The notes: a model not told the origin generated them from the letters alone. A stretch of 49,132 nucleotides of DNA from Smittium mucronatum (GCA_001953115.1 LSSL01002296.1:1-49132), one strand, 5' to 3'. Shown: positions 22,325 to 37,546, counted from the first letter of the stretch. Made by a program: numbers and translations.

Positions 22325-25300
22325 ATTCTGGACAGGTAAATATTCCTCAAATAAATTTATCCAATAACATATATGAATTTGGGCTATAAACTGAGTCGAA
22401 AAAATTCGATTTATCAAATATTCAGAAAAAGTTATAAATGGTGTAAATGATTTATATATATATTCATAGACATTTCTATTTTATACACCGAAAAACACAG
22501 GAAATACATATGGAAAATCTGAAAACATCAAAAAAATTATTATGAATTTTTTTAGAATGGGCTTAATTTTTGGTCTTTGTGCAGAAAAAATAGCCTCGAC
22601 TAATTAATAGATTTATTTAGAATAGTTCAATGAAAAAATATAATTTACATCTTTCTGATTAATGATGAATCTCAGGGGGGAATCATTCTCCTTAAGGATA
22701 ATGATAGAAACCGCTTTTATTCGGTACGAGAAGTAAAAAAGATCGGAATAATTTTAAGGTGGAATGTATAAAGTTTCTCTATATATTAGCAATTTTACAA
22801 ATCGTTTTATCTAATTTTATTTAAACCGACTTTTTTAATACAAATTTTTTTAATTTTTTAATTATTAATACGATTATATATTTATTTATTTGTTTGATCA
22901 TTAGCACTTATAACATGATTCTTATGTACTATTTTTACCAAATATTTTAGTATAATAATTATCTATAGTGATTTCTATGTTATTATATATATAGTATATA
23001 ATATATATGAAATTGGATTTTATTATGCGTTTTTGTTGAAAAAAGTGAAAAAATATTTTTTATTTATTTATTTTATTTATCTCATTTGACATAGATAACA
23101 AATTTTCTATTTAATTAAAATAATCAATTTTCTTCATTGAATCATTCAATATTTTTTTTATTAGGAAGATATATTGAACATAATAAAAACGATTAAATTG
23201 TATTATTTGATTTCTAAATGTTTTTTTTTCTAACAGAATTTTTGTTATATTTCCAAATATTTGGAATAATAATTTATTTTTCTATTAAAATAAATTATAG
23301 TTAAAATTTTTTTTCGAAAAATAAATTCAAAAAATATTTGGACTAATATAATAAAAATTAACGCTTTTTATGTATGAAATTTATACGGTAATTTTTAAAA
23401 AAAAATATTTCTTTTTTCTGTGACTAGTTAGCTGGCAATTAATAAAATATTAAAAAATTTATCTTATTATTTCATAAATATTTGTTTTATAATTTTTATA
23501 AAAGAGGAACATTTATATATATTATATTTATATTCAGTTACAGTGATAATAAGCTAAAAAAATTAATGACTCAAAAAATCTCTTTTTTTTGCATTGCACC
23601 GAATAATTTCGTAAAAATATTGGAAATGTGATCTTAACCAATAAAAATCTATAAATTTTCAAAAAGAGTGATTTTTTTTATAAAAAAGTGTAAAATCACG
23701 AATATTTCAAAATCAAATAGCTTGTAGTCTCTGATCCTTGTTAAACTTTCAAAAATTAGAGAATAATTACAGTTTTATGGTCATTACATCAAAAAACACG
23801 TTTTATTATTTTTATGAATTTTAATATAGATCATATTATAAAAATTAATAAAAAAAATCAAACATCGATTAAAATTTTATTATATTCAGTAACTGAAGTT
23901 TTGTAATTCCAAATTTTATAACTAATTAATTTTTATGCCAATTGCTTATATTTTTAAAATTATGTGATTCGGTATCATTTTGAGTGAAAAAAAATGTATT
24001 TAAGCTATAACTAAGGATAATAAATCCAATATGAAGCAAATAATCATAAATTTAGTTTCTAAAAAAAGTTTAACGTTTGTTTATTTTTCATAAAGAAATA
24101 CTTCCTAATTTCATTATATTTATTTTGGTCACACATACAATCAAATATATACATAACTCACAGATAGTATTTTTTTATTATGGGGTTTGAATTTTTTTCT
24201 TTCAAATCTTTTCTAAATCTTAGTACCAGATTCTTTCAAAAAAATTATAAGAAAAATTATTTCTTGAATGATACTGAGGTAAGAGCCATGAAATAACCTG
24301 AATCTATGAAAAAAATTATCATTAAAATTAAAAATTATGCAATACCGCTTTATTGCTTATTGGTGATAAAAATATTTAAAGGTATTTTTTACGTTTTACG
24401 TTTTAATGTTTTTCATTTGATGTTTTATTTTATGTTATTTTATAGCTAAAGTTTCAGTATCTTAACAAATTAAGATTCTTAAACCTAAAAATATATAAGG
24501 AAAAAGATCATAGTATATTATTATGGCATATGATTATTTATAATCTTATTTTTATGTCTAAAATTTTATAAATACGAATATAAAAAAAAATCAAACTAAA
24601 TATATAATATCATCAGTTTTTTAACTAACTATCACTTATTAATTTTTAAAATACAAGTATTTATAGAATTTTTATTGTAAACTAAATCAGGTATATGAGC
24701 TTTACCCAAAATGGGTTATAATTTTTAGCGAAATATAAAAAGAAATTCAAAAGAGAACATGAATCCAAAAATTTATAACATCTGATTTTTTTAATATATA
24801 GATTTATATAAAGATTTTATGCTATATTTAAAAAAAGTGAACCTTCAATTAATTTTTTAAATCCAATAAATTTTCCAAATCTTAATATTTTTGAGGATAG
24901 ATATGGGGTTTCAAATATTTAAAGCGTAAATATGTTTTGATTTTGACCATAGAAGCATAATTTATGAATGAAAATTATTTTAAGAAGATAGTTTTTTGGG
25001 CTGAAAATTTTCATTTGGCTATATAATTTGACTTTTAGGAAAATTACTTTTGAATCTATTCTTTAATTCTATTTTAGGCAAATAATAAAGAAATTAAAAT
25101 AATTTTTTGTAATTTAAAACTCATTATATCTCTCTATGTTGAGATTTAAATTTATCGAATTGGATATTTTCCGTAAATAAATTTAATTAGTGGGTTATCA
25201 TCATAAAAACACGAAAATTTCTTACAAAAGAAATAATTAAGTTTTAATTCAAAAAAAAAAAATTATGGAAATAAAATCATCCCTTTTTCTTAACAATTTT

Positions 25301-28300
25301 TCGTACATAAAATGTTTTTTTATTCATTTTTAAACTAAAAAAAATCATACCCCCAACCATCAAATTTAAAAAAAAATTACTTGTAAAAAAATGATTACTC
25401 AACCAAAAACTATCGCGTATACATCAAAGTACTTATCTAAACAAAATAATTAATATGTACAACTCGAAATAATGAATATATATCAAAGCTATAACGGAAT
25501 ATTTGAAATAATGATTAAGAAAATGCTTGAACCTCACAATTTTTCGGAACTGATTTCATACGAATAATTTTGGTTTTTAATTATTTATGATTATAGCATC
25601 AATCAAGAATCAGTATTTTGGGTATTTTAGAATTTATAAAATCTTCATCGAATGATTAATTTACATATAATTTAACCTCAGAACTTAAAAGGGAATTGGC
25701 AAGAGTGATATAATTTTTTTTTTCAACATTAAATAAAATATAAAATTAACTATGCTCATTGTGTTTTCTTTTAAATCTAATATCCAGCTTTATATATCCG
25801 AATCATTTAAGTTTATTTTTTTTACATTAAATATTAATATGAAAAAAAATAGTCTTTTCAATCGCGTTATATTTTTGTAAACTGAGCTTTTATTTAAAAA
25901 TTTAAATAACAATTTCAAATAAATATTAAGCATAAATAAAAAAATTGAAAATTTTATCTTTCCCGTACATTTTCTTCAAAAAAAATAATCGAAAATTAAT
26001 CTGTTTGTGTTTTTTATATTTCAACCGATTTTTTTTGATTTTTTAAGTATAAATATAAGCATTTTTGGAATAAATTTCCAAACATAATTTATATATATTC
26101 TTTTTTTTTCTTTTAGATATTTGTGTGACTACGAATAATTTAGTGCATCTATTGAGATTATTCTCCGCGAATAGAAAATTAGAATCGGAAAATGCATATA
26201 AAAGCTTTTTTAATGTTCCGGTATTAATCCAGACAACTTTTTTTCAGATTAAAAAAAATAAAATTATTTTCAATTTATTTATGGACATCAAAGTTAAATT
26301 TTCATAATTCAATTTGAAAAGAGGTTTGAAAATGATTCTTATTTGCTTTCAGCTAAGCTTTTTTAGATTTAATTTTATTAAAACAAGATAGATATCATAA
26401 ATCAGCATCCTTTATAATTTAGGTTTAACATCCTGAAAATCTGTTATATTTTCAGATTTCGATGATAAGGATATATCCTAAATCTTTTTTTTATATCTTT
26501 TAAATTTATTATTAAATAATTTAAACATACAATAATTTCATTACAATTATTAATAATAAAGATTTTTTTTCTTTTTTCTTTTATTTTTGACACTATATCA
26601 CTAAGAGCATTTATTTGAGTTCATTTTTTTAAAAAAAGAATTTTTGAAATAACGAAAATTTTATGAGTTGGAGGCAATTTTATCGTCCACAGGTTGTAGT
26701 ATAAAATCTGTTTGGATTTTTTTTTCTTTTTAAAATTTTTCACCTCATGAAACCTACAATTAATTCCTTGGTCTGTCAAGTCCAGTTCATTTACTGAGCT
26801 GGATCTTTTTCCAATAAAATTTGGAATTAAATTTGATATTATCCAGAATAGTTTTTCGATACACTATTCTTTTTAAATAGTAATAAATATTAAACATACG
26901 AGTTTTTATCATCGTTAGTTAAGTCGGTTATAAATACTGCGATTGATCACTGTTTTAATTATGTCATACTTGAATATATGACGATTTAACTAATTTTTAA
27001 TGGTTTAAAAGTTAAGTCAACATGAATTTTTTTGGCTTTTGATTTAAGTATTATACCGGGTTTAGTTGTAACTGAAATTACCGATTTTGATATATCTGAA
27101 GAAAAATAGTCCATATGGAAATTCAGATATATATATATATTTTTTCAAATTCCTTTTGCAAATATTCTCAAAAAATCAGTTGATAATAATTATCACCTTA
27201 AATTTTCTTTTATAATTATTAAAAACCGAATAATATATTTTTATTTTCACATCATTTCATATTTTCGAGCTTTTTTTTATAATTCTAAACTTAATTGCAG
27301 GCTCATCAAGTCCCAATATTTTTTTTTAATATTTTTTTTTCAGGACGAGGATTGATTTGCTTCATGAATATAGTTTTTTTGCACTGTAAATCTGACATCA
27401 TAATATTTACCCACATTAACACTTATCTGAACTAAGATACTTTACCATTTTTAAAAACGGTAAATCTTTGGATCCTACGGCTTTAATTTTTTTAAGAATG
27501 ACACTATATTTTTTATAAAATATTTCATTATTGTATTATCTTCTTAGCACCACTCGATAATTTGCATTGCAATGTTTTAATATGTATTAAAAATTGAAAC
27601 TTGGTTTAAATTAATATGAGTATTTTTATAATAATTAAAGAAATTTAAAAGTTTTAATTTAATCGAATAACTATAATATTGAAAATTAAAAGTTGTATCT
27701 TTGAAATAAAATTTATAAATTTAGTGGAAATTTTTTTTTTTTATTAGTCAATAATTTTTACAATTCTCATTGTTTTTTTGTATATTTATAGATTAAAGTC
27801 TTAACTAAGTATATATGATCTAATTGAAGCTTCATATATTTCTTTTAGTAGTTACTTAAAATTGTATACATGAAAAAAGTCCTTATTTACTTAAATAAAA
27901 AATCTAGGTAATAAAATTGTTTATTTAAAATGAAAATGCCACAAATTTAATTGCTTTCTATTTACGAATAAGAAATAGTTTTTGAGTCAGTAGTAAATTT
28001 TTTTAGTAAAAATTAACTTTTAATCACATTAATTTACTATTAATTTACTACATAATAACAAGCAAAATTTCTTTTAATCAAAATAATTATTTCCGAAATT
28101 GAAGTTTTTATTCAGGATTTTTGCCGCTGAAAAAGTCCAATAATCATAAGTTATAATCGAAAAACTTTTCATTTTATTTTCATATACCCTTAATTAGATA
28201 TATTGAATTTTATAGCAACAAAAAATAATTATTTCTTAATAGGATTTAAATTAAATTAAATTTTATTACTCATTTTTTTAGTAATAATAAAATATTCAAG

Positions 28301-31300
28301 GAATTTTAGCCTTAAATATTAAAAATAATTAATACCGGTTTATGATTCAATTATTCAGATCCAAGCTCGGTTATATCATGTATTTTTTTAAATTTAATAA
28401 ATATTGGTCAAATGAAAAATGATATAGATGAGTCATAAAACACGGGTTATTTGTAAAAATTGCGCATTAATTAAAAATGCGGTGTTTAATTGACATAAAT
28501 TAACGTTTTTTGCTAGGAAATTTTTTATTTAAGACTTTTTTTATCGGAATAAATCAGATTTTATAATATAATTCTAATTTTCACTATCTTAACCTTAATT
28601 TTATGTTTTAAAAAATTACCCAATTAAAAAAAAAGAACATTAAAGGGGAGTGGGGTTAGTATAATCCATATTCATCGATATTCTCCTAATACAAACTTTT
28701 TTTTTACTTAGTACCAGTTTTATTTTATCATTGATGGCTTTGACTTACAATAATTTTAATTTTTTAAAAATATGAGTCTCAGATATATATTATATATATT
28801 TTGCATTTGATAGAGTCATATAATTTAATTTGGTACGGTTAATTAAAATTCATTATAATTAAATGAATTATAATAATTCCAATTTTTTTTTTAAAAAAAA
28901 CTTAAAATACTTTTTTAAACCTTAGAATAAATCCAAAAATTATAAATTATAAATAATTTTGACTAAAAAGATCAGAGTCTATTTTAAAAAGTTAAATAAT
29001 AGAGATTTTAATAATTTAGTCAAATTTAATTTCCAAAATTAATTTTTAATATTGTGAAGTAACGAGCTTGTAGTGATAATAAGCAACTAAGGATAAAGGT
29101 AGAAACTTTCCTACATTGATCGTTTATTTTAATCAATTACTTTGAAGCAATATTCATATTTTCATTAATACACTCAAGCTTTTATAAGTTATAGCTCCAT
29201 GATAATACTTGTCGAAAGAATACCTAGCTCAACTAAAAAAAAATTATGTACAAATTTTCTTTAAAATTAAAATAGAGAGAGCAAATATTTCATATGATGT
29301 TTTTCAATCAAAAAAAAAAAAAGCGCATATATAATAATTCATCTAAAAAGTAAAAGAGATATTCAGAGTTTCGGGTAATTTTGGAGACTCTAATTTCATG
29401 ACTGGCGAAAACACAAAAAAAGTTTCATTAATGTGAGTAAGGTATTTATCATATTGAATTTTGAAATTGATAAGAATTATCATTTATGGATCGAAAAATT
29501 AATTTAGAATATTTATTGATAGGATGGAGGTTTATCATAATATTCCTAAAAGTAAAAACAGAGAATAAAATTAAAAAAGCAAATTTAAAATCTAATAATA
29601 ACTGAATTGGGTTATAACTGTATTTATATATATTATCATGCCATAATCCCCAAAAATGAACATTACTTAGCCAGACTAATCAGAATCATATTTAGAAGCT
29701 GTTTTTGGTTAGAATAATCTGTTGTGATGATTTTTTGACTTAAACAGCTGGTGGAATCCACAAGAAATAAATTTAGAGCATACTTGGACCTACACAAATA
29801 TTTTCAAATTATTTTTATTTGCATGAAAAATTTAAATATTTCTGAAAATATCTTAAGAAAATAATAATACAGCTCTTTTTCTCTATTAAATTAAAATATT
29901 ATTAATTCTCAAATTTTATTAATTATGTTTTTATAAAATAATCTTTCAAAATAAGAATCATTTAAGCTTAATTTTCGATGTTTATCTTACTTTATAAAAT
30001 AGTATTATATAATAAATAACAAAATATAAAAAGTTTAAAAATATCAATATATAAAGAAAAATACTCTGTAAAATTTTTGCTAAATATAAAAGCTTTAAGA
30101 AATAAAAAATTGTGAAAAATTTATAAAATAAAGCAATAAATTGAATTAATATAATATTATAAATTTATACTATAAGTAAGATATTGAATTTCTAATAATT
30201 AAAAATGAAAAAATAATTAAAATCAGCAAACAGGTTAATTATAATCACAACTGAATATTTTTTAATAAATTATTTTTTAGAGTTTCTGTAAAAAAAACAA
30301 GTTTCTACATAAAGTGGTTTTTAAGATATTTTTTGTGAAGAATAATCAAAAATAAAATTTTATTTAAAAATTAACTTTAAAATGATAAAAATAATAGATA
30401 TTAGAATTTTTTTTTTGAATTATGAGATCTTTTTTAATTATAAAAGAATTTTATGAAATAATTATGTTGTGATAATTTATTTAAAAAATTTCTATCTTTT
30501 AAATTATATTTTAAATTTTGAAATATTTGTAAGGAGTATATTTATTCATAAATAAGTGTATGTAATTAATTAATATATTATTTTTATATTCATAGGCTCA
30601 AATTTTGGTCTTCATTTATTTTATTGCAATTAACCATAAATTGTAATTTTCATGCCATAAAACAGGAAAATAAATATAAATAAAAATACATTTTGCTGGA
30701 GAAAATGCGTGCTAAAGTATTTTTAAAATTTTGAAAGACTTAATTAGAAAAATGAGAATCATAATTACATAAGATAAAAATTTTTCATGAAATTGTATTA
30801 AACCGATATAATTTTTAAGCCATAATGTAAAATGATACAAAATTGACCTTTCGAATACAATTTTTGGTAAATTTATACAAAAATATCTTAAAATTTAAAT
30901 TTTATTAATAGATGCAAAGCTTTAAAATCAATCTTTTATAAAATAATACTAATTAATCGGTTTTATTTTATCGGTTTATTTTAATAAGCTATGAAAAGAT
31001 AGGATTAGTCGATGAAAGGAAATTTGAAATATTTTAATTATCCGTTTTCCATTATTCTCTAAACTAAAAACATTTTATTATAAAAAATGAGAGGAATTTA
31101 ATACTAATTTTTATTCAAAAAGTATTATATTTCCTTTTAATAAAATTCATTTCTTCCTCAATTGCCTAAAATTTTTTTTTAAAAAAATAAGATTGATTGG
31201 GTTGTTAATTAAGATTATCTCGATGATGGTTTTGATCTTTCAGTTTTAAATTCGAGAATTTTTACAAGAAGAGTACTTAAAAAAATAATTACATACCATT

Positions 31301-32631
31301 TTTCACCGTAAAAATAAAAAATCTGAAGGCCGTTTAGCTCTTTCAAAAATAGAAAAGTAAGATGATGAAAGTTATAAAAAGTATACTGCGTATAGACATA
31401 GCAATGTCTGTGATATGTTGATTCCAGCTCCAAACATAAAAAATCTGATTATTAAATTCAAACCCAGCGGAGTCCATAGAACTTTTTAAATTAAAAAACA
31501 TTTACTTTCTGAAAATACACCTATTACTAATAACAGGATATATAGCGTGTTTGGAAGCTGCAATATATATATAAAAGTCTCCAATCTCACAACTAATTTA
31601 GTATAAGATTACATCTTGGTAATATTGTTAACAAAAATACCGATTTCGATCATTTATATGTTAGTGTAATTATCCAATGATTATTAGTTGCACACATTAC
31701 CCCTTTATTAAGGTTTCATATAATCTATTACCAATTTATTTCTTATCCTTCATAAACAGCTCGAATTCCCATTTTTTACAATTCAAGCTTTTTAATTAGT
31801 TTCTTAATTTCCCATTCCTCTTTAGTTTAATATATATATTATTCATATCAAAACTATCAATCCTAGCCATTTCAAAGACCTATTAGGCTCCTTACAGTTA
31901 GTGATTATATAATTGATTGATTTATTTAAATTTAAAATCCATTAAAAATATTTTTATTAAATTTTTAAATCTTATTAATTACAGGAAGTGTAAAAATCAT
32001 GACTTCAAAATACCTATTAAGCTTAGCTAAATTCTCTAAATTGATTCTTATCAATGTAAAATGTCGATTAGTTTACTTATGAAACCCTTTTATAATAGTT
32101 TGAATAAGCATTTTAAATGTAATTTTCATATTGAAAGAAATTTCAATTGGTATAAACGAGTCATCCGATTCATATTTTTGGGGTTTGTACAAAGTTAAAA
32201 AGCTATTTCAGTCCGATTTAGACACACATGAATACTACACTTAATCTCTAATTTATCCCCCTCTATAAAAAATGCGGTAAAAAAATATATCCGAATTTCA
32301 TAAAAGTGATTTTTTGGACACATGTTTTTAAAAAAGTCCAAAAGAAACCAAATATATGAACCCCCAACAAAAAATATATATTTCACTTGATATCAAGCTT
32401 TTGAAAATATCTAATTGCGAAAAAAAATTCAAATAAATTTAAATCTTTTTTTTTTAAATTATAAAATTTATCTGAGGTTGATATATATTTTTTATATTTC
32501 ATAAAAAACACATCAATGATAATAGAAATTTTTTTTATTTAAGTAATTTGTTTGTTTCAAGCACTAAAAAATTTTCTAGAGCGCTTCAACTAACTATAAA
32601 AAAATCCTACTAAAAATGGGAAAGGCAGAGT
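22325..32631. other. About 10 kb AT-rich desert
   Basis: I find no supportable gene. Visible structure includes a near-palindrome at 27441-27464 (TTTACC/GGTAAA stem), an imperfect hairpin near 26774-26804 and short AT microsatellites. Weak complexity rises near 29340-29420 (plus-strand GNFGDSNFMTGENTKKVSL) and 31215-31440. The last two may be old transposon pieces, but nothing identifies them. Confidence 0.5.
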
Positions 32632-32915
32632 CTGATTTTCTTCATGGATAAGTCAAAGTTTATTATACATGATATGTTAATAGAAAAATTTCCCAAATTT
32701 AATATTGCTAACAAGGTAATACAGGTTTTATAAAGGTCGATCAATTTATTTATTTCAAAAAAATTAAATCAGGAAAAGTTATTTCAGATTATCTGGTCTT
32801 TGAATCATTCGAAATAAATGGAATACTTGGGTTTATTAAAAATAGGTAACTCTATGGAGGGTATAAAGTTTCAGGTAATACAAAGAAGTGCACAGGGGAT
32901 TCAGAATACTAACTA
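32632..32915 (+). pseudogene. LINE-type reverse transcriptase relic
   Basis: The plus-strand translation from about 32636 gives FFMDKSKFIIHDMLIEKFPK followed by FNIANKVIQVL. This matches the fingers/palm start of non-LTR reverse transcriptases (F.D.sKAFD.v.Hd.Li.KL...gi..k.i). About 55 codons on, in the same frame but after two stops, comes EGIKFQVIQRSAQGIQN, comparable to the V..GV.QG block. The catalytic YADD box is not found downstream, so the copy is truncated and mutated. LINE machinery of this kind could have mobilised SINE-1 and SINE-2. Confidence 0.45.
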
Positions 32916-35220
32916 ATAAAAATAATGGGGTAACATTGATGAAGTTTTTTGTGATTACATTAACTTTGTAAAACACAAGAAATTCCAATATTTTTATTAT
33001 TGCCTAAAAAAACAGCAAAATTATTAGTTATAAATGTAACTTTGATATTTAAAAAAAATAAAAGAAGACCTAAAAATATTCTAAAAAAGGGTTATCAGTA
33101 TTACTCTGAGTATATTAGTTTTCGAAGTGTCATTTTATTATTCTTTATATTTTTAGTTATTTTATAATAAAAAGAAATAAATTTAAAACCCACTCAGAAA
33201 TGTCTCATAAATATGATATAACACATGTTTTTTTTTTAAAAATTCAATTTAATTTTTTATGAAACTCAAAGATGTTTTTTCAATTTTTTTTTTCAATTTT
33301 TTTTCTAGCTCAGGGGGGGGGGGTTTATGAAGAATTTTCTATCTGAGGGTGCAAATGAAATTATTCTTCAAATTTTATGAATTCAATATTTTAATTTATT
33401 GTTATAAAATAAGTTTAAAACTTTAATAGAGCTTCAATAAAGGTGCTTATATTCAAATTCTTTACCACAGCAAAAACTTAAATATGAATACAGGTAACTT
33501 ATCATATTTTTGTCTATTCTTAATTTTTTTTATAAAAAAAAAATTTGAACAGAATTTCATTTATTCAATACAATTAATTTTTTATGTAATATTTTTCTTT
33601 TTTAACTAACAATCTTTATTTTTATGTAGACTCTTCGGATTTAATCTAAATATATCGAGAAGATCTATTATGAAAACATATTTGATATATATAAAACCCT
33701 TTGATACATCTTAGTTAGGATAATACTAATAAAAAAGACTGAATTTCTATTAATTTCTTTGAGCATTTCGAAAATTCAAAATTTTTATTCTATAAAATAA
33801 TGCAAATGGAATCTGGGTTTACTCGTTTGTCGATATGGAAATCTAAAATTAATCAGTAAAAAATGAATATCGGATAACGTTTACAACTTTTAAACCGATT
33901 TTTGCGAGTCAATATATCTAACTAAATTAAATAGCTAAAATTTAAAAATATTTTACTAAATGGCAGATTATTAATGAAGAGGGAATTTTATAGTTTATCT
34001 TGTTTCAGCATAAATTCACAAAAATTAATTTTTTATCCAATAAAAGTGAAAATTTATTAAACAAAAATTAATGACTCTTATTGATTGATTAATTTTTTAG
34101 CTGTTTTTTATATTAGGAATAATTATCATTTGATTTTTATTTGGGAAATTATATAAAGTTAATTTATGCCAGTGGAGAATGGATTTATTTATTTTATTGT
34201 AATAAAGTTAAGCAAAAATGCCCGGATTAAGTGATTTTTTAAAAAATCGGTCAAAAAATGGATAAAATTTATATATAAACATATCCGAAAAACAAAAAGT
34301 ATAGCATAGTGTAAAAAGAGCAAAAATCAAATTTTGTTCTGTATAAATAAATAATTTTTGAAAAAAATAATGAAAAAATCGATTTTTTGGAATCATTGAA
34401 AAATACCTTTCTGATCGTCAGATTTTTGATATTCATCCAAAATTACTTTAAATAATAGAAAATTCGTAAAAAATTTCCTTCATTCCTCTGGTAAAATGAC
34501 AAAAATTTCCAAAAAAACAAAAATGTTAAAAAAAAGTTGGTTAGAATCATCACAGAAGTAATGATGATGGTCGGAATTTTTATATTAAAAAAAAATTGAT
34601 TCATTTTTTTTTTTCAAAAAACCGGATTATTTAAGGTTATAACAGGCGTTTTTGAAAGTTTGTAGCTCGGAAAACTGATATTACAAAATAAATGCATAAA
34701 ATGTATTTCCTATAAAAAAACATATCCAAAAAAAAAAAACACCAGCCAGAAAGTTGTATGATTCACGCATATAACATAATAAAAAAAGTCTTAGATCGAA
34801 ATTACTAAAGAATTTAGATTTAATTTGGCACGGTTGTTTACTAAAATATATTTTTATATCTTTTAACTCGAGTTTTATCCAGTAGAATAGTATGGTTTTA
34901 AATTTTATTTATTTTTTCTGTTATAAAATGTGTGTCATTTTTTATCACAGTCTTGTTTTAGAAGCAAAATAATACAAATATCAGCGATGAAGATACATAC
35001 TTACACGTATCATCCTATATAGAATGCACCTTCCTGTATAATCCGTTTAATATTTTATAAAAAAAACTCTCCAAAAAAATATTTTGAAAAAATCAGCGAA
35101 AAACCGGAAAAAGATCGAAAAATCCAAAACTATAAACCATTTTTTACACACTGTAAATATTATAAATATTGTTTTATTTCATTGTTTAATCATATTATTT
35201 TCTTTTTCATTAGAAATTTT
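32916..35220. other. AT-rich spacer with G11 tract
   Basis: No gene. A G11 run lies at 33313-33323, an unusual homopolymer in such AT-rich DNA. Sequence near 34230-34390 has complementary A/T-rich pieces but no defined element. Confidence 0.5.
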
Positions 35221-37080
35221 TAAAATGACCATATCACCCACTCTTAACACTTCTGGTCCGTTCTGCTTGTTAGAACTAAATAGTGCTGGAAAAAGCGGAT
35301 TTCGAAGAATTTTTTCAATTTATTTAAGAAATTGTCAAAAATCGACACAAGATGTATCTTCAAATACACCTATTCGACTCTGAAACATAAATATTGATTG
35401 AAAATGATATAAATTCAACCTTTAATACAAAGCTGAAGGAAATAATATCCAATATAAGCAAGTTTTTTAAGAGTTTGGTACATTTTCGGTCAAAAAGTCC
35501 ATCATCCTGTTATGGTAGCCCCGGTGTATTCATACTTACAGCTAGTAGAACCTGGGTTTAATTTCTCCCAAAACCGGCTCAACAAGGATAGACAGAATGC
35601 ATGTTAAGGTTGGTTCACTCTGGACAACTATCAGATAAGAATACCAGAATCAATATCTTCTATTGTAAAAAAAGTTTTTGGATTGGCTATTGTCATCTTA
35701 AACTGCAACTTCCAGCCATCTTTACTGATATTTGGGAGCTCCGATGAAAGAAGCAATACTATTGGAACACCGGCAAGATATTCAATCCGGACAAAAATCC
35801 AAATATATTATCAGTTTTTGGGTAAGAAACCGAGATTGCAATTAGAGTTAAGCATATTTTACTTGATCTGCCCTAAAAAATTCAAAAAAATTGTTCAGAG
35901 GAAGGGATGTGTATTTTGTGTGTGGCAGGAAGCAAGGTTGAAAAGCTATACCATTCATGGTTTCACCCAGAGGATCAAACTCTGAGGAAGCGATAAGTCT
36001 AAAATATGAATAACAGGGTAGTATGTATCACGAAATGCTAGTGGAAAAACAAAAATCACGATTATTCAGCTTGAAAGGTAATTTAGGTATTAACTATTGT
36101 ATAATAATTTATTATTTTAAAGAAAATTTTAAGATCGGTGGAGGCCCGTTTGAGTCTACCAATGTGTTTTATAACAGAAGTCAGGTATCAGATTTGCACT
36201 TTTGCCTAATAACCAGGTACGATGTGCAGTTTAAGAAGAGACACTACAATTATTTTCCAGAGAATATTACGCAAGACTTTTTTTACGTTCTTAACTGTAA
36301 TATAAGCTGCTAAGATCCATCTATTTACCCTGTTATGGAATTTTTTTCTTTAAAATGACTCAGGTCCACATTTTGGGAACAGTAAGTTTTTCTATGCAGT
36401 GATGAAAACTTTATTAGACAAATTCGCCGGTAATTTTTTTAAATTGTTTTTAGAGAGAATTGGAAAAAGTTATATAGGTGGTAATTTTGTCGTACTCTTG
36501 AAGTGGTTCAAAGAATCAGAGTCAGCTATAGAGATTCCCACCATCTACAATCTCTTCGGTGTTTTTAGATTAAAGACTGTCAATCTTACTGACCAAATAA
36601 ATATTATCCTGGTCGAAATATGTTACATTTTCTTGCACGATAGGTATCCTACACGTGGATCTAAAAATATTTTGAGAATCTATAAGTATAAGAATTATTT
36701 ATCTTTTTATAAAATCAATAATTTTTTGGTAGCTTTCCCCATAAGCACCTTTCTCTCCAGACACTACGAGCCAAAAATATTTAAAACGATAGTTTCTGGG
36801 GATTATTAAAAGAATAGATTCGCTCCTGCTTCTCCCAGACTTAATGCAGATGAGTGAATGATTATGGGACCATCTTCACACTCTGTCAATAGATCAATAT
36901 TAGAATGACTTAGAAACCTTCAAGATACTTGTTGGAAATTGGATTATTTTTAACATTTTTTTAATTTGCTTTCAATCATTATACTTTATTATAAGATAAT
37001 CCGTGGCGGATTCGTCTCTATTTCCATAGTCAATTTATTAAAATTATGACCTAGGATCCGTGCAATACCTCCATCATAGT
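35221..37080. other. Large unassigned complex island, probably a decayed element
   Basis: Composition is much less AT-rich than its surroundings over about 1.8 kb. Plus-strand open frames of 100, 96 and 136 codons (35683-35985, 36023-36313, 36399-36809) have no recognisable domain. The minus strand also shows coding-like runs ('RIEYLAGVPIVLLLSSELPN', 'ISKDGWKLQFKMTIANPKTF', 'TECEDGPIIIHSSALSLGEA'), so the coding strand is uncertain. A tRNA-like pair of promoter words (TGGTAGCCCCGG at 35513, GGGTTTAATTTC near 35554) hints at a SINE head. Most likely several overlapping relics. Confidence 0.4.
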
Positions 37081-37245
37081 GGTGACTCAACAAGAAAATA
37101 TTGAGTTCATTTTTTAAACTTTTCTATAAAATCATATTAGAATATTATTTTATATTTTTTACCGGTGAAATTCTCAATAAAATAATTCAAAAGTATTTAC
37201 AGATTTTTTATCATTAATTAATATTTATAACAAGTTTTAAATCTT

Positions 37246-37546
37246 CTAAGAATGAAATTCCTTTTCGTGGTTCTGAGACTTAATATTCATCTTTTCGAAG
37301 TACACTAATCTAAAATTTTACACAGAGTTGTACTATTTTTGGTTGGTAATAGTGTAGATTTCTCACAGAGATTCGTAGAACAGCGATCCCAGAGGAGGAC
37401 CATCTCGAATCAGGAGGAGTCAGAGTTTGGCACAGCTGTGACTTCACCTAGTGCTAAATTCCAGCGTTCGATAATCAGACTGATTTCAGCGCCTAATAGA
37501 CATTTTTAGGAAAGCCACGCAGATAAAGCCCACGTTTGTGTAGGAG
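37246..37546 (-). repeat. Dispersed repeat, copy 2 (inverted relative to 1-310)
   Basis: The reverse complement aligns to 1-310 from CTCCTAC to TTTCATTCTTAG. Here the family edge at the 37546 side is visible ('TAGGAGAATAATTTTT'), and the sequence that follows is unrelated to known features. The terminal segment is single, not duplicated as in copy 1. Short palindromes such as CACAGCTGTG are retained. No reading frame is conserved between copies. Confidence 0.75.

Noticed and set aside
31215..31433. 72-codon minus-strand frame
   Set aside because: Somewhat complex composition but no domain, no splice-linked partner and no conserved context.
34208..34396. 62-codon F/I-rich minus-strand frame
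   Set aside because: Low-complexity A/T-driven translation; looks like a membrane segment only because TTT and ATT dominate.
35513..35590. Degenerate tRNA gene
   Set aside because: A- and B-box-like words are present, but no cloverleaf with an acceptor stem can be drawn.
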